DNA of 64,000 bases from Terriglobia bacterium (GTDB lineage Bacteria; Acidobacteriota; Terriglobia; Bryobacterales; Bryobacteraceae). Where the stretch lies: assembly GCA_021325235.1 (NCBI GenBank), contig JAJPHN010000025.1, positions 186,001 through 250,000 on the forward strand. Direction: 5' to 3'. The translations under genes and the position numbers were made by a program. The first letter of the stretch is position 1, and every line of letters starts with the position of its first letter. Shown one piece after another: positions 7,873 to 17,155 of the stretch. The notes beneath the pieces are model-generated. The model worked only from the letters and a program-made list of their open reading frames with translations. It was not told the origin of the DNA and did not search any database.

Positions 7873-10800
7873 CTATTTCCAAAGACCCGCCGAGAGCGGC
7901 TCGGCGGCGATATAACGCGTGTGAAAGTCGTGCCAGTCCGCCGGAGAAAGCCGGTAAGCGCGATCTGCTTCTAACTCCGTCAATGGAGCATCGTAACGCT
8001 TCATGCCGCGGTATGGCAGCGGAAGAAGCGTGGCCGACTGCGCGAAACTGTAATCGCCTTCCTTCAGCCAACCGTCTCCAGCCAATATGAAATCCCGCAC
8101 TTGCCCGGCTTGAGGCACGCCGAGAGCAGCAAATCGGAGACGCAACTCATCGCCGCTCGCAGCAATCACGAAGCGGCCGTCGCTGGCGCTGAGTAACGGG
8201 CGAACATTGCCAAAGCGCGTATAGTAACCTTCGATCGCGTTCCAGCGTCGGCCCGTTGCGGCCACATGCTCGTAGTCGGGGACCTCGGGTGCTCGCGCAG
8301 AAGCCTGGGAGATTTGCGAAAATCCGCGCGGTCTCAACTCCGCTCCAATCATCTGTAGCTGTGTTGTATGAAGCCTGCTCTCGGGCAATCCCGTTGCCCA
8401 GGTTATCCGATCCCAGTAGATTTCCAAATTCGTTCGCAGCCGCACCTTCCGCGGCGCGCCGGGCTCGAACAATTTCGAAATCTCAAACACAACCGTCTTT
8501 TCCCGGCCGGCCGGCACGCCGAGGTTCGAGGCAGCCGTATGCCACTTCCCATCACGGCCCGGAACCTCGATCCGCAAGTCTTCAAATTCCGCTTTCGCCC
8601 CTTGGCTCGCCGCTACGAGAATGCCGTCGTCCCAGGGTCGAAGCCATCCATCGGCGATCAGGTAAATCGGCCCTGTGCGCGGCGCGTTCGCAGGCAGCGC
8701 GAGCTCGACCCAATGGTCGTGCGCGATGCCCTGGTACGACCCGAGTTCAAATGTATCCAGATACTTTCTATCGAGCGTCGCGACCGCCGATGTAACATCC
8801 CGGCCCTTTTCGTCCAGCGCGCTCTCAAATGGATGAGATGCTCCCGTCACATGCACCCGCAGCGGCGCAGCGGGCGAGGCGACGCGCTCATCCACGAAAA
8901 TCTGCGTTCCAAGCGGATGGTCGACCGCCATCAGCCTATACCGGTCGATGAAATACGCTTCCCAGTACTCGTTGGTGACGCGCAGATCGTAGTAGCCGTC
9001 GCGCGGCTGCAATGCGTTCCCGGCTATCTTGAACCATTCTTCCGTTTGGTCGATCGCAGCGAAGCGTCCTGTGCCATCGTGCGCGCCGAGGGCCGCCGAC
9101 ATGGGCGCAATGTCTTTCACGAACTGCATATGCGCGCCGTTCCATGCATACAGCAGCGGGCAACTGCCTTTCAAGCGCTGCTCGGCCGCCAGTTCCTGAT
9201 TCGGCCTAGGTGAAAACTCGGTCTGAATCAGGCCATTGGGCCAAAGAATGCGCACGAACTGAGCTCCCTCGTGATCGCCCAGCCCGAAGTGCACGACCGG
9301 CGCGCTAATGATCTGCAGCTCCGTCAGCAGATCGGCGCGAATCTGAAGCTCACCGCCGATTCCAAACGAATTAATCCGCTGATCGCCATGTGTGGTGGCT
9401 GCTTTGAGCCGCACATCCTGCCAGCGATACTGCTTTGTCCCGCGATTGACAAGCTCGGTTGCGCTCTGATCAGTGGTCAGCGCGATCGGATCGAGCAGTC
9501 CGTTCTCGCGCTCGATCAAACCGCGTACGGTGCCGGGAAGCGTAGCTGTCACCGGCTTAAACCCGTGTGAATCCGCGAGGAAAATCTGCTTCCCGGCAAC
9601 AATATCGATTCCGCCATTGTTATCTAAATCGGCGAGCACCAATGTGGTGTGCTCGTCTACACCGCCCGCGGTCACAAGGTCGGCGAAGTTCCAGCTGTGA
9701 CCGTGATCTCCGTCCGACAAGCGCGAAACATGCCCATCCCGTCGCAGGATGACAAAATCCGGCAGCCCGTCACCATTCACATCTGCAGCCGCAAGCGCGA
9801 TCGCTGCAGTCGTGAGTTGAGCCGGCATGGCGCGCAGGCGAAAATCGCCCAGACGCTCATTAGCGAATACGTGCAAATCGCCGCGCCCATCGAGCACAGC
9901 CAGATCACTGTCGCCATCGCCGTCCACATCGGCTGTCACAAGAGCCTTAAGCCCGTCGATTCCACGAAACGGCCTGACACCGGTGAAGGTACCGTCGCCA
10001 TTGTTGCGCAGCACAACCGGCTCTCCTGCAGGCACGCCAAGCACGAGGTCGAGATCACCGTCCAGATCGAAGTCGAACGCCCAGACTCCGGTGTAATTGC
10101 CGTCAACGATTTGGTGCGGTAATTTCGCTCCGGCGGTTACATCGGAAAATTTTGCGGGCGAGTCCTGCTGATAAATTTTGATCCCGTGACCGGTTGCGAT
10201 CACCAGATCTGTTTTGAAATCGTAGTTCAGATCCGCGGGAGCGACCGCATGCTCGGCCAGCGTTGTTTCTCCTCCAGATCCGGGCAGCGGCAGCACAGCG
10301 CCGGCTTCCGTATGCACTGCGCGCGAATCTGCCCAGAGCAGTTGGGTAGCGGCCGCGCTGTCCGGCACGAATGTACCGAGCCAGAGCGCAGGCCCGGCCA
10401 CCGCGCTCAACGGCTTGGTCTCGAATTTCAAATTCAGATCGGAATCACTCGGCTGCGAGCTGGGCGAAGGTAGTTTTAGAAACCGGACAAACGGTTCGCC
10501 GGCCGAAGTAGCCGGTGTCTTTACTTCATTCAAACTCTGGCGGTAAGCCGGCACGCGCACCAGCACGTTGCGCAAAAATTGCAGCTGCACGGCCGCAGGT
10601 CGCACATTCTCCGCATTCGATTGCTTCTCAACTTCTGCCAGCTGCTGGCGTGCCGCATCGGGCCAGGACGCCGACATTTTCTCCAACGCTTGGACCGCAC
10701 CGCGCAAAGTCCCCACGTCGTTGCGCTTCGCCGCCAATCGCGCAACGTCCACCTCCACCGCCGTGTTGTTTGGCTGAGCATGCAAAATCTGCTCGAGCAA

Positions 10801-11283
10801 CTTTTGTGCGTCCGCATCGGAGACGGTCGAATTCTGCCGTTCCGTCTCTTCCGCCAGTGCATAGAGCGCCTTCAGATTGCCGGAATCGAGCGCGACCGCT
10901 CGCTTCAAATGCTGCAGCGTTTCGCTGCTCTTGCCGCGACGGCTCTCAATTGTCCCAAGCAGAGCTTCCATGCGGCTATTTTCGGGAGCAAGCGTCTGCG
11001 CTCTCGAAACGCTCTGGTAAGCTCCGTCGTAATCCTGCTGGCGAAACTGCAGCAATCCCAGATCGGCCCAGCCGGCGGGCTCGCCCGGCGCGATTTCGGT
11101 TGCGCGTGTCAGCCCTTTGCGCGCATTTACATCTTCGCCTGATTGCAGCGCAGCAAGCCCTAGGTAAAAGGCTGCGCACAGTGCCCGGTACTGATCGGAT
11201 CCGACCGCGGGCAGTCCTGTATTCCGAGCACACGCCGCGCAGAGCAGCATGGCTGCAATCAGACTGGATGTGACCTGCTTCAA
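7873..11283 (-). CDS. TPR plus FG-GAP/ASPIC lipoprotein, 1136 residues
   Basis: The N-terminus is basic then hydrophobic with a cysteine at residue 18 (LLCAAC), a weak lipobox. Residues about 30-200 are tetratricopeptide-like repeats (GWADLGLLQFRQQDYDGAYQ, LKRAVALDSGNLKALYALA). FG-GAP blades follow with loops DFDLDGDLDLV, DVDGDGDSDLAV, DVNGDGLPDFVI and DLDNNGGIDIV. An ASPIC-like segment is near 650-720 (HFGLGDHEGAQFVRILWPNG), and the last 400 residues form a large unrecognised region. A periplasmic or outer-membrane scaffold or binding protein is plausible. It is first in the operon with the CRTAC1 and RnfD-like genes and is transcribed divergently from another CRTAC1 gene. Confidence 0.82.
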   Translation of the reverse strand: MKQVTSSLIAAMLLCAACARNTGLPAVGSDQYRALCAAFYLGLAALQSGEDVNARKGLTRATEIAPGEPAGWADLGLLQFRQQDYDGAYQSVSRAQTLAPENSRMEALLGTIESRRGKSSETLQHLKRAVALDSGNLKALYALAEETERQNSTVSDADAQKLLEQILHAQPNNTAVEVDVARLAAKRNDVGTLRGAVQALEKMSASWPDAARQQLAEVEKQSNAENVRPAAVQLQFLRNVLVRVPAYRQSLNEVKTPATSAGEPFVRFLKLPSPSSQPSDSDLNLKFETKPLSAVAGPALWLGTFVPDSAAATQLLWADSRAVHTEAGAVLPLPGSGGETTLAEHAVAPADLNYDFKTDLVIATGHGIKIYQQDSPAKFSDVTAGAKLPHQIVDGNYTGVWAFDFDLDGDLDLVLGVPAGEPVVLRNNGDGTFTGVRPFRGIDGLKALVTADVDGDGDSDLAVLDGRGDLHVFANERLGDFRLRAMPAQLTTAAIALAAADVNGDGLPDFVILRRDGHVSRLSDGDHGHSWNFADLVTAGGVDEHTTLVLADLDNNGGIDIVAGKQIFLADSHGFKPVTATLPGTVRGLIERENGLLDPIALTTDQSATELVNRGTKQYRWQDVRLKAATTHGDQRINSFGIGGELQIRADLLTELQIISAPVVHFGLGDHEGAQFVRILWPNGLIQTEFSPRPNQELAAEQRLKGSCPLLYAWNGAHMQFVKDIAPMSAALGAHDGTGRFAAIDQTEEWFKIAGNALQPRDGYYDLRVTNEYWEAYFIDRYRLMAVDHPLGTQIFVDERVASPAAPLRVHVTGASHPFESALDEKGRDVTSAVATLDRKYLDTFELGSYQGIAHDHWVELALPANAPRTGPIYLIADGWLRPWDDGILVAASQGAKAEFEDLRIEVPGRDGKWHTAASNLGVPAGREKTVVFEISKLFEPGAPRKVRLRTNLEIYWDRITWATGLPESRLHTTQLQMIGAELRPRGFSQISQASARAPEVPDYEHVAATGRRWNAIEGYYTRFGNVRPLLSASDGRFVIAASGDELRLRFAALGVPQAGQVRDFILAGDGWLKEGDYSFAQSATLLPLPYRGMKRYDAPLTELEADRAYRLSPADWHDFHTRYIAAEPLSAGLWK

Positions 11284-11377
11284 CGAAAAAGCTAAGAGCG
11301 CCCCTCGCGGACTAGCGTAACAATTAACCTCTGCGCGCGCCTGACAGCCGGGTTGGAGACTGTCCTACAACTTTCGA
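11284..11377. promoter_or_regulatory. Divergent intergenic region between two FG-GAP operons
   Basis: These 94 bases separate the starts of two oppositely oriented FG-GAP genes and must hold both promoters. The left part is A-rich (around 11285-11296) and there is a short AT-rich stretch near 11320-11330, but no hexamer pair convincing enough to place either promoter was found. Confidence 0.35.
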
Positions 11378-13081
11378 TTGAGCGTGCGTGTGGTGCGCGC
11401 TTCATCTGCTACATTGCTAATTCCTGTGCTGAAAAGCTGGTTGATTTTCACGTGCGGAGTGGTACTGCTTTGCGCGGGTGCCGAGACAAACTCCGGCATT
11501 CGATTCACAAGTATCGCCCCCCAGGCCGGAATCCATTTTGTCCATCACAGCGGCGCCGCCGGGAAAAAATACCTTCCGGAATCCCTCGGCTCGGGTTGCG
11601 CCTTTGTGGATCTTGATGGCGATGGCTGGGCCGATATCGTCCTGCTGAACGATCGCGACTGGACAAATACCGGAAAAAAGTATCTTCCCGGCTTTTATCG
11701 CAACAACCACAATGGCACCTTCACCGACATCACCCGCGGCAGCGGTCTCGACGTTCAGTTGTACGCAATGGGGATCGCCGTAGCCGACTACGATAACGAC
11801 GGCCTGCCCGATATCTACATCACTGCGCTCGAGGGCGATCGCCTTTTTCACAACGAAGGGCACGGACACTTCCGGGACGTCACGGCGGCGAGCGGAATCC
11901 GTAACGCCAATTTCGGCACGAGCGCAGCCTGGTTCGACTATGACCGCGACGGCAAAGCCGATCTGCTGGTGGCCAATTACGTTGAATGGTCGCCGGAGAC
12001 CGATAAGCGCTGCTCCATGGACGGCAAAACCAAGTCCTACTGCACGCCTGAAGCGTACACCGGCAAGAGTTTGAAGCTGTATCGCAATCTGGGTGACGGC
12101 AGGTTTGAAGACGTCACTGCCAAAGCGGGCTTAAGCGACGCATCAAGCAAATCGCTCGGCATCACAATCTTCGACTACGATAACGACCGCTGGCCCGATA
12201 TCTTCGTTGCGAACGATACCCAGCCGAACAAGCTCTATCACAACAACCGCAACGGCACCTTCACCGAAACAGCTGTTCCCGCCGGGGTCGCCTACTCCGA
12301 AGACGGAACCGCTCGCGGTGGTATGGGTACCGATGCGGCAGATTTCGATCGCTCCGGCCGGCCGGATCTGGTGATCGGCAATTTCGCCAACCAGAGCATG
12401 GCTTTGTATCACAACGAAGGCAACGGGCTGTTCACCGATCGCGCCGGCGCTGGCCCCATCGCTCGCGCCAGTCTGCGTAGCCTCACCTTCGGAACTTTCT
12501 TTTTCGACTACGATCTCGACGGCTGGCCCGATATCTTCGCCGCCAACGGCCATCTCGAGCCGGATATTCACAAATATTCGCCCAATCTCGATTACGCCGA
12601 GCCGCCTCTCCTGTTTCACAACGTAAACGGCAACTTTGAGGACGCGAGTAAGTCCGTCGGGTCGGATTTTGAAAAGCCGATCGTGGGCCGAGGCGCCGCT
12701 TATGCGGACTTCGATCACGATGGCGACCTGGACATCCTGATCAATAACAACAACGGTCCGGCGATACTCTTTCGCAACGATGGCGGCAACAGGAATAACT
12801 GGATCAACATACGATTAGTCGGCCGTAAGTCGAACCGTAGCGGTCTCGGTGCAGTTGTGCGGGTTGAGAGCGCTTCCGGTAAGCAATGGCAAAGCGTTCA
12901 CAGCGGCTCCAGCTATGCCTCGGCGAGCGATCTCGCTCTCACCTTCGGTTTGAAGCAGGACAAAAACATCTCTCGTATTGAAGTCGACTGGCCCAGCGGC
13001 AAAACACAGCAATTCACCAATCTGCCTGCGAATAAGTTCATCGTCGTCGATGAGAACACCGGCCTCAGTCAGTCGAGGTGA
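11378..13081 (+). CDS. CRTAC1-family FG-GAP protein with ASPIC/UnbV domain
   Basis: 567 residues from TTG 11378; a GTG at 11426 just before the signal peptide (KSWLIFTCGVVLLCAGA) is an equally good start. After export the protein contains repeated FG-GAP loops (DLDGDGWADIV, DYDNDGLPDIYI, DYDRDGKADLLV, DYDLDGWPDIFA, DFDHDGDLDILI) and ends with an ASPIC/UnbV domain (RSGLGAVVRVES, then IEVDWPSGKTQQF). It is a third family member, divergent from the TPR/FG-GAP operon across a 94-base intergenic region. That spacing suggests a shared bidirectional control region. Its end overlaps the converging rhaM gene by 13 bases. Confidence 0.88.
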   Translation: MSVRVVRASSATLLIPVLKSWLIFTCGVVLLCAGAETNSGIRFTSIAPQAGIHFVHHSGAAGKKYLPESLGSGCAFVDLDGDGWADIVLLNDRDWTNTGKKYLPGFYRNNHNGTFTDITRGSGLDVQLYAMGIAVADYDNDGLPDIYITALEGDRLFHNEGHGHFRDVTAASGIRNANFGTSAAWFDYDRDGKADLLVANYVEWSPETDKRCSMDGKTKSYCTPEAYTGKSLKLYRNLGDGRFEDVTAKAGLSDASSKSLGITIFDYDNDRWPDIFVANDTQPNKLYHNNRNGTFTETAVPAGVAYSEDGTARGGMGTDAADFDRSGRPDLVIGNFANQSMALYHNEGNGLFTDRAGAGPIARASLRSLTFGTFFFDYDLDGWPDIFAANGHLEPDIHKYSPNLDYAEPPLLFHNVNGNFEDASKSVGSDFEKPIVGRGAAYADFDHDGDLDILINNNNGPAILFRNDGGNRNNWINIRLVGRKSNRSGLGAVVRVESASGKQWQSVHSGSSYASASDLALTFGLKQDKNISRIEVDWPSGKTQQFTNLPANKFIVVDENTGLSQSR

Positions 13082-13389
13082 AACACTTCTTCAAGCGGCC
13101 TCATCGCTTCATCGGGTTTCAGCCCCGGCGGATTCATGAAGAACTCGCTCATCTCCTTTTGCCACCGCCGGTTCACCTCAAGCCGCGCCATTTCCGCCCG
13201 CGCGCGCTCGAAATCCTCGGTTTCCAGGTACCCGACAAGTAATCCGTCCTTGTGTAGAAACAGCGAATAATTGTGCCAGCCGGTTTCGCGAAGCGCTTCC
13301 TGCATTTCGGGCCAGACGGCGCGGTGCCGCTCTTTGTATTCTTCGAGCCGCTCGGGACGAACCTGCAGAACGAAACAGACGCGCTTCAT
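13069..13389 (-). CDS. rhaM: L-rhamnose mutarotase
   Basis: 106 residues, the normal length for the RhaM/YiiL family. The start FVLQVRPERLEEYKERHRAVWPEM carries the conserved Tyr, His and Trp that line the sugar pocket, and HNYSLFLHKDGLLVGYLE matches the family core strands. It interconverts alpha and beta anomers of L-rhamnose in the cytoplasm. It is the last gene of lutA-lutB-lutC-rhaM; its ATG overlaps the lutC stop (ATGA). No other rhamnose enzymes are within the window, so the rest of the pathway must lie elsewhere. Confidence 0.92.
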   Translation of the reverse strand: MKRVCFVLQVRPERLEEYKERHRAVWPEMQEALRETGWHNYSLFLHKDGLLVGYLETEDFERARAEMARLEVNRRWQKEMSEFFMNPPGLKPDEAMRPLEEVFHLD

Positions 13390-14000
13390 TTCACAATCAA
13401 AACATCCAGCGTCCGAGGCCCGTGTACGCCGGCGACGCGCGTCATCTCGATATCGCTGGTCGCAGAAGGCCCCGAGATCGTCGTAATCGGCCTCTCAGCG
13501 AACCCGGCCATCCGCCGCATCGCTTCGGGAACCAGCTCTACAACCTGTTCCGCGAACAGAACACAGAGGTGGTAATCGGGAATCAGCGTCAGCGCGCGCG
13601 GCGTGTGCGCGTCATGTTCGAGCACGATCGTGCCCGTTTGAGCAATCGCGAGAGAGCAGCGTGTGATCACACCGCCGACGCGGTCGAGTTCACGATAACT
13701 GAGATCAGCACCTGTTCGCACCGTATCGGGTAACCATTCCCGCGGGAGATCACCGCTCGCCACCATGTCCGTACGGCCGCGCTGGCCCAGCACCGCCCCA
13801 ATTGCCGCCGCGATTCCGTCCCTTCCACACCTGTGCACACCGCAGCCGTAATCGGCGAGTCGCTCGCTCAGCAATGCGATTCGGTCTTGCACATCCAAGT
13901 CACCCTCTTGCCGATACAGCCGCGGAAGATCTCCGTATTCGGGCTCGCGCTGAGAGTGCGCCTCGCGTATCCGTGCCAGAATCGCCTCGCGGCTATCCAC
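13386..14000 (-). CDS. lutC: Lactate utilization protein C (LUD domain)
   Basis: 204 residues from GTG 14000, which overlaps the lutB stop by 8 bases and is preceded by GGTGGGC. The open frame reaches 14177, but that extension lies entirely within lutB. The LUD/YkgG fold is seen in LSYRELDRVGGVITRC, SLAIAQTGTIVLEHD, LIPDYHLCVLFAEQVVELV and the C-terminal TISGPSATSDIEMTRV-VHGPR motif. LutC is a subunit of the LutABC iron-sulfur L-lactate dehydrogenase complex, which oxidises lactate to pyruvate. It is translationally coupled to lutB upstream and rhaM downstream. Confidence 0.9.
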   Translation of the reverse strand: MDSREAILARIREAHSQREPEYGDLPRLYRQEGDLDVQDRIALLSERLADYGCGVHRCGRDGIAAAIGAVLGQRGRTDMVASGDLPREWLPDTVRTGADLSYRELDRVGGVITRCSLAIAQTGTIVLEHDAHTPRALTLIPDYHLCVLFAEQVVELVPEAMRRMAGFAERPITTISGPSATSDIEMTRVAGVHGPRTLDVLIVK

Positions 14001-15408
14001 GTTCTGCCCACCATTCTCGAAACGATTGCCCTGGTACCGCATCCAGATCCCGGAATTCCGTCCAGCTGGCAAGCATGCCGGGCAAGTGTTCCAGCTTGCC
14101 GTCGTGCTCAAACGGCCACTGCATCGCCCTTGCGAGTTTCTGCGCCGCTTCCAGCCGTGAGCCGGAGGCAAGCGCAATCGAAGCCGCCTTCATCGCAGCG
14201 CGTTCCTGCCACGGTTCATATCCTTGCTCAACCGCCTTAGCCCGCAGATGCACCAGAATCTCCGGAATATTGATCTTCACCGGACAGACTTCGTAGCACG
14301 CCCCGCACAACGACGACGCATAAGGCAGCGATTGCGAATGCTGCATCGCCTGCAACTGCGGAGTCAGAATCGCGCCGATCGGTCCGCCATACACGGAGCC
14401 GTACGCATGCCCGCCAGTCTGCCGGTAAACCGGACACGCATTCAGACACGCGCCGCAGCGAATGCAATCCAGCGTTTCGCTCGCCTCATCATCACGCAGT
14501 ACATTCGTTCGCCCGTTATCGAGCAGCACCACATGGAATTCCCGCGGCCCGTCGCCAGGCGTCACGCCGGTCCAGATCGAGTTGTACGGATTCATCCGTT
14601 CGCCGGTCGCGGAGCGGGGAAGTAACTGCAGAAAAACTTCCAGATCCTCAAATCTCGGAACGACTTTTTCAATTCCCACCAGCGAAATCAGCACGCGCGG
14701 CAGCGAAACGCACATGCGCCCGTTGCCCTCAGACTCAACAACCACCACCGACCCCGTCTCCGCTACCAAAAAGTTCGCGCCCGATATCGCAACCGGAACA
14801 CTCAGAAACTTTTCGCGCAGGTAAACGCGCGCTGCGGCCGCCAGATCCTCGGGTTTATCGCCTAAATGCTCGAGCTTCATCTTACGGCGAAAAATCTCGC
14901 GAATTTCCATCCGATTGCGATGAAGCGCCGGAACAACGATATGCGAAGGCTTGTCTTCTCCCAGCTGCACGATCAGATCCGCCAGGTCCGTTTCAAATGG
15001 TGTAATCCCGGCAGCCTCCAGTGCCTCGTTCAGCCGAATCTCATCGGAGGTCATCGTCTTCACCTTGATGACTTCGCTCTCTCCAGTCGCGCGAATCAGG
15101 TCGACAATGATCCGGTTCGCCTCATCGGCATCGCGCGCCCAGTGCACACGTCCGCCCGCTTTCGTGCAGTTGCGCTCAAATTCCTCCAAATAGCGATCCA
15201 GATGCGCGAGCGTGTGCTGCTTGATCGCGTGTCCCGTTTCGCGCAGCGCCTCCCAATCCGGCACCTCATCGACTACCCGCGCCCGCTTCCGACGAATCAC
15301 ATCCGTCGCATGACGGACGTTCCGCCGCAATTGCGTATCCGCGACCAGCGTCTCTGCCGCACGCGGAAAAGCTTCCGCCTCTGCCGCATGTCCCACGTAA
15401 ACACTCAT
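13993..15408 (-). CDS. lutB: Lactate utilization protein B (LUD plus two 4Fe-4S clusters)
   Basis: 471 residues, the usual LutB length. The N-terminal two-thirds is a LUD domain (VIKVKTMTSDEIRLNEAL, FLVAETGSVVVVESEGNGR). The C-terminal part binds two 4Fe-4S clusters through CIRCGACLNACP and CGACYEVCP. The tail FREWWAERG is typical. LutB is the central electron-carrying subunit of the L-lactate-oxidising complex at the cytoplasmic side. Its ATG overlaps the lutA stop by four bases, and its own stop overlaps the lutC start, so the complex subunits are made together. Confidence 0.94.
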   Translation of the reverse strand: MSVYVGHAAEAEAFPRAAETLVADTQLRRNVRHATDVIRRKRARVVDEVPDWEALRETGHAIKQHTLAHLDRYLEEFERNCTKAGGRVHWARDADEANRIIVDLIRATGESEVIKVKTMTSDEIRLNEALEAAGITPFETDLADLIVQLGEDKPSHIVVPALHRNRMEIREIFRRKMKLEHLGDKPEDLAAAARVYLREKFLSVPVAISGANFLVAETGSVVVVESEGNGRMCVSLPRVLISLVGIEKVVPRFEDLEVFLQLLPRSATGERMNPYNSIWTGVTPGDGPREFHVVLLDNGRTNVLRDDEASETLDCIRCGACLNACPVYRQTGGHAYGSVYGGPIGAILTPQLQAMQHSQSLPYASSLCGACYEVCPVKINIPEILVHLRAKAVEQGYEPWQERAAMKAASIALASGSRLEAAQKLARAMQWPFEHDGKLEHLPGMLASWTEFRDLDAVPGQSFREWWAERG

Positions 15409-16133
15409 GCGCTGGCCGCCAGAATCTCAGCCAGATGCGCGCATTTCACGCCGGTCCGCATCCGGCTCAGCGCGCCTTTGATATGCATGAGACACGAGTT
15501 GTCGGTCGCCGTGCAAACCTCGGCCCCTGTATTGAGCACGCATCGCATCTTATCCGCCAGCATGGCGGCCGAGACGTCCGCATTCTTGATTGCGAATGTT
15601 CCGCCAAATCCGCAGCATTGCTCCGCCTCCGGCAATTCGATCAAGCGCAGTCCGCGTACTCTCTCGAGCAGTTGGCGAGGCTTGTTGCCCAGACCAAGCG
15701 ACCGCAGTCCGTGACACGACGGATGCAGCGTGACCGTATGCGGATAATAAGCGCCAAGATCAGTGACGCCCAAGCGATCTACCAGCATCTCGGAAAATTC
15801 AAAAACACGCGGTACGATTTCTTCTACGCGCTCCACCAGCTTCTCGTCGCCACTAGCCGCCGCCATCTTCGGAAAATGATCGCGTATCATCGCTACGCAC
15901 GAAGACGACGGGGCGCAAATGACTTCCGCATCCGCAAACGTGCGCACAAAATTGCGCAGCAGCGGAAAAGCCTCGCTTTGATAGCCTGTGTTGTAATGCA
16001 TCTGCCCGCAGCAGCTCTGCTCTCTGCGGAATGCAACCCGATGGCCGAGCCGTTCAAGCACCGCCACCACCGCCTTCCCTGTATCCGGAAACAGCGTGTC
16101 GTTATAGCAGGTGATGAAAAGATCGATCGTCAC
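15405..16133 (-). CDS. lutA: Lactate utilization protein A (CCG-domain subunit)
   Basis: 242 residues with the two cysteine-rich CCG motifs of LutA/GlpC-type subunits: EQSCCGQMHYNTGY near residue 40 and EAEQCCGFGGTFAIK near 170, plus CAPSSSCVAMIRDHFP. These hold a non-cubane or heterodisulfide-reductase-like iron-sulfur centre in the lactate-oxidising complex. It is the first gene of a four-gene minus-strand operon. Only 32 bases separate its start from the divergent fbp gene, so a compact shared promoter region is implied. Confidence 0.93.
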   Translation of the reverse strand: MTIDLFITCYNDTLFPDTGKAVVAVLERLGHRVAFRREQSCCGQMHYNTGYQSEAFPLLRNFVRTFADAEVICAPSSSCVAMIRDHFPKMAAASGDEKLVERVEEIVPRVFEFSEMLVDRLGVTDLGAYYPHTVTLHPSCHGLRSLGLGNKPRQLLERVRGLRLIELPEAEQCCGFGGTFAIKNADVSAAMLADKMRCVLNTGAEVCTATDNSCLMHIKGALSRMRTGVKCAHLAEILAASA

Positions 16134-16165
16134 GCGAGCAGATATTCGAGGATAACCCGCGAGCC

Positions 16166-17155
16166 ATGATTACTACCGTCCAGCAGCATATCCTGAACGA
16201 ACAGCAGCGCTTCCCGCATGCCCGCGGACGATTCTCCTGGCTGCTCTCCGGACTCACCCTCGCCACCAAAATGACCGAGGCCAAAATCCGCCGCGCGGGC
16301 CTGCTCGATGTCCTCGGCGATATCGGCGAAGTCAACGTACAAGGTGAGAAGCAGCAGAAGCTTGATGTTTATGCCAACAATGCGTTGCTGCATTGCCTCG
16401 GGCTGCGCGATACCGTCGCCGCGCTCATCTCGGAAGAAAACGAGGAGCCGATCACCTTCGATCGCGAGCAGGGCACCGGCGAATACGCCATCGTTTTCGA
16501 CCCTCTCGATGGCTCTTCCAACATCGACGTCAACGTCAACGTCGGTACCATCTTTTCCATCTACCGCTGTTCTCCCGAAGTGGGATCCAAAGCGGCCGTC
16601 CTTCAGCCGGGTATCAAGCAGGTCGCCGCCGGATACGTGGTCTACGGGCCTTCGACGATTTTTGTGTACAGCGCCGGCAGCGGAGTCTTCGGCTTCACGC
16701 TCGATCCCGCCATCGGCGCCTACGTCCTGAGCCATGAGCACATGCGCATGCCCGAGAGAGGCAACATCTACTCCGTCAACGAAGCCAACGCCGATAGTTT
16801 TCCCCCGGCTTATCAGGATTTTCTCGGCAAACTTCGAAAAGGCGCGTTCGGCCGCAAGTACACCTCTCGCTACATCGGGTCGCTCGTCGCCGACTTCCAT
16901 CGCACGCTCTTCAAAGGCGGCATCTTCCTCTATCCGCCCACCGAAACGCATGCCCAGGGCAAACTACGCCTGTTATACGAAGCGAATCCGTTGGCCTTCA
17001 TCGCCGAACAGGCGGGTGGCATGGCCACCGACGGCACCCGCCGCATCCTCGAAATCGAGCCCTGCGATATCCATCAGCGCACGCCCTTCGTCATCGGCAG
17101 CAAGGACGAAGTGAGCCGTCTCCGTGACTCACTTCTTCAGGCCAAAGCAGTATAG
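16166..17155 (+). CDS. fbp: Fructose-1,6-bisphosphatase class 1
   Basis: 329 residues, the standard class 1 length. The metal-binding DPLDGSSNIDVNV motif is preceded by the EEN acid cluster at SEENEEP. The 6-phosphate-binding SRYIGSLVADFHR and the C-terminal LLYEANPLAFIAEQAGG segment are intact. It hydrolyses fructose-1,6-bisphosphate to fructose-6-phosphate, the committed step of gluconeogenesis. Divergent placement against the lactate-oxidation operon is metabolically sensible, because lactate-grown cells need gluconeogenesis (inference). The 3' end overlaps the converging PQQ-like gene by 27 bases. Confidence 0.95.
   Translation: MITTVQQHILNEQQRFPHARGRFSWLLSGLTLATKMTEAKIRRAGLLDVLGDIGEVNVQGEKQQKLDVYANNALLHCLGLRDTVAALISEENEEPITFDREQGTGEYAIVFDPLDGSSNIDVNVNVGTIFSIYRCSPEVGSKAAVLQPGIKQVAAGYVVYGPSTIFVYSAGSGVFGFTLDPAIGAYVLSHEHMRMPERGNIYSVNEANADSFPPAYQDFLGKLRKGAFGRKYTSRYIGSLVADFHRTLFKGGIFLYPPTETHAQGKLRLLYEANPLAFIAEQAGGMATDGTRRILEIEPCDIHQRTPFVIGSKDEVSRLRDSLLQAKAV

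Noticed and set aside
9649-10122. 157-codon frame on + inside the FG-GAP lipoprotein gene
   Set aside because: The opposite strand has an unbroken FG-GAP series; this frame has no start site or motif.
14000-14177. Extended N-terminus of lutC
   Set aside because: The added residues are out-of-phase lutB sequence; family members begin near GTG 14000.
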